A DNA stretch of 64,000 nt from Spisula solida (taxonomy: Eukaryota; Mollusca; Bivalvia; Venerida; Mactridae). Position 1 is the stretch's first letter, and the number at the start of each line of letters is the position of its first letter. Shown here piece by piece: positions 63,200-64,000 of this stretch. The notes under the pieces were generated by a model. That model made no database searches. It saw nothing but the letters and a program-made list of their open reading frames with translations, and was not told the DNA's origin. Location: the NCBI GenBank assembly GCA_947247005.1, contig OX365950.1, forward strand, positions 51,560,761 to 51,624,760, in the 5' to 3' direction. Both the position numbers and the translations under genes were made by a program.

Positions 63200-63416
63200 T
63201 ACTGTAAAATCATTATTTTCGAGGGAGTTGAATTTTCGTTCATTTCTTTGTTGAACTCCACCATGAAATCTAATCCCCACGATTAATCAACCTCTGAAAG
63301 TAATATATGGGTTTACACTTTTATGTTCTGTAATCCACAAATTCATGACCCAACGATAAGGCATTTTTATCGAAATTCACGAAAATTAATACCCACGACA
63401 ATATGTGATTTTACAT
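63200..63416 (-). mobile_element. MITE with ACTGTAAAATCA termini, inverted copy
   Basis: ACTGTAAAATCATTATTTTC start, GTGATTTTACA end, interior complementary to 57623-57849 (CCACGATTAATC, ATTCACGAAAATTAATACCC). Confidence 0.7.
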
Positions 63417-64000
63417 TATATCAATAATTCATTTACCATCTATCAAACTAATGAGATGTGTCTAATATCAGAGAATATTGCACATTCAGCATTTCTGTCC
63501 GCAATATGCACAAGATGATTATCTCAGACAATAAATTGGGAGAAGATTTTCACACGTTTTCATGACTCATTCGATATCTCCTTCAGTATTTTATATGCTG
63601 TGTTGAGAAATAATTATTACTTGACTCAAAGTCTGGTTATATTCTTGTTATGTGGTCTGTATTGTGTCATTTAATTGACTTCTTAAATGTACTATAACCC
63701 GCCTGAGATTACTTTAGACTTATCAATAAATAAACACTGATAATATAAACACCGAATGGACCTCTTGTTATCAGTGTAGATTGAAAGAGTATCTATTCAT
63801 TAAAAGTGATTATGCACAAGATTGAAGAAAAACGGACATCGAAAATGTATTTACTTTTTATTTGTAAACAAAGGCTTGTGTAACCATTGACGGACTAAAC
63901 TAATACCGAATTGACTTGCATGTCATTATGGTGGTATAACAACTTGCCCACTATACCAATTGTCTTGATGCTACAGTCTGTAGAACGAGCACAAGCTTTT
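63417..64000. other. Right edge, no feature recognised
   Basis: AT-rich; no ORF, repeat or RNA signal that I can support. Confidence 0.4.

Overview
This is a eukaryotic, intron-rich and repeat-rich window. Exons have canonical AG/GT borders, genes span 4 to more than 20 kb, and most sequence is intronic or mobile-element derived. The mix of interspersed families and a tandem pair of HSPA12-type Hsp70 genes (a family known to be expanded in bivalves) suggests a bivalve mollusc. That is an inference; no species is assigned.

Layout. (1) 0.67-6.86 kb, + strand: the last seven coding exons of the mitochondrial asparaginyl-tRNA synthetase NARS2, with class II motifs 2 and 3 and the normal C-terminus; its 5' exons lie off the left edge. 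(2) 6.9-12.4 kb: nested MITE-like elements, two minisatellite-like arrays and large tandem-repeat elements. (3) 12.4-27.8 kb: a segmental duplication carrying two HSPA12-like genes on +. Copy A (15.1-19.1 kb) is complete at 592 residues. Copy B (25.1-27.8 kb) has lost the segment holding exon 1 and the first ATP-binding motif. Both copies sit beside relics of a minus-strand von Willebrand A-domain gene. (4) 27.8-34.7 kb: LINE fragments, foldback elements and interspersed repeats. (5) 34.8-55.5 kb, + strand: six exons of an M6/proteolipid-family four-pass membrane protein (GPM6 type). Its giant introns hold an 11 x 56-bp minisatellite, a 4.8-kb inverted-repeat element built around a 42-bp minisatellite, and two large 157-bp-repeat elements. 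(6) 55.5-64 kb: the probable M6 3' UTR, then AT-rich sequence with MITEs and no recognised gene.

The most interesting signal is in the repeats. Several unrelated interspersed families share one plan. A 5' terminal word is followed at once by its complement (5' hairpin). The same complement recurs near the 3' end, followed by a small terminal hairpin and a TCTTGTT-like end. The older HSPA12 duplication supplies natural 'empty sites' for two copies, showing insertion without target-site duplication next to T. This matches what is known of non-autonomous Helentron-type (HINE, pearl-like) rolling-circle elements.

The protein genes show no functional link to one another. Coordinates of introns and exons were derived by eye from splice signals and family knowledge; identity estimates are approximate.
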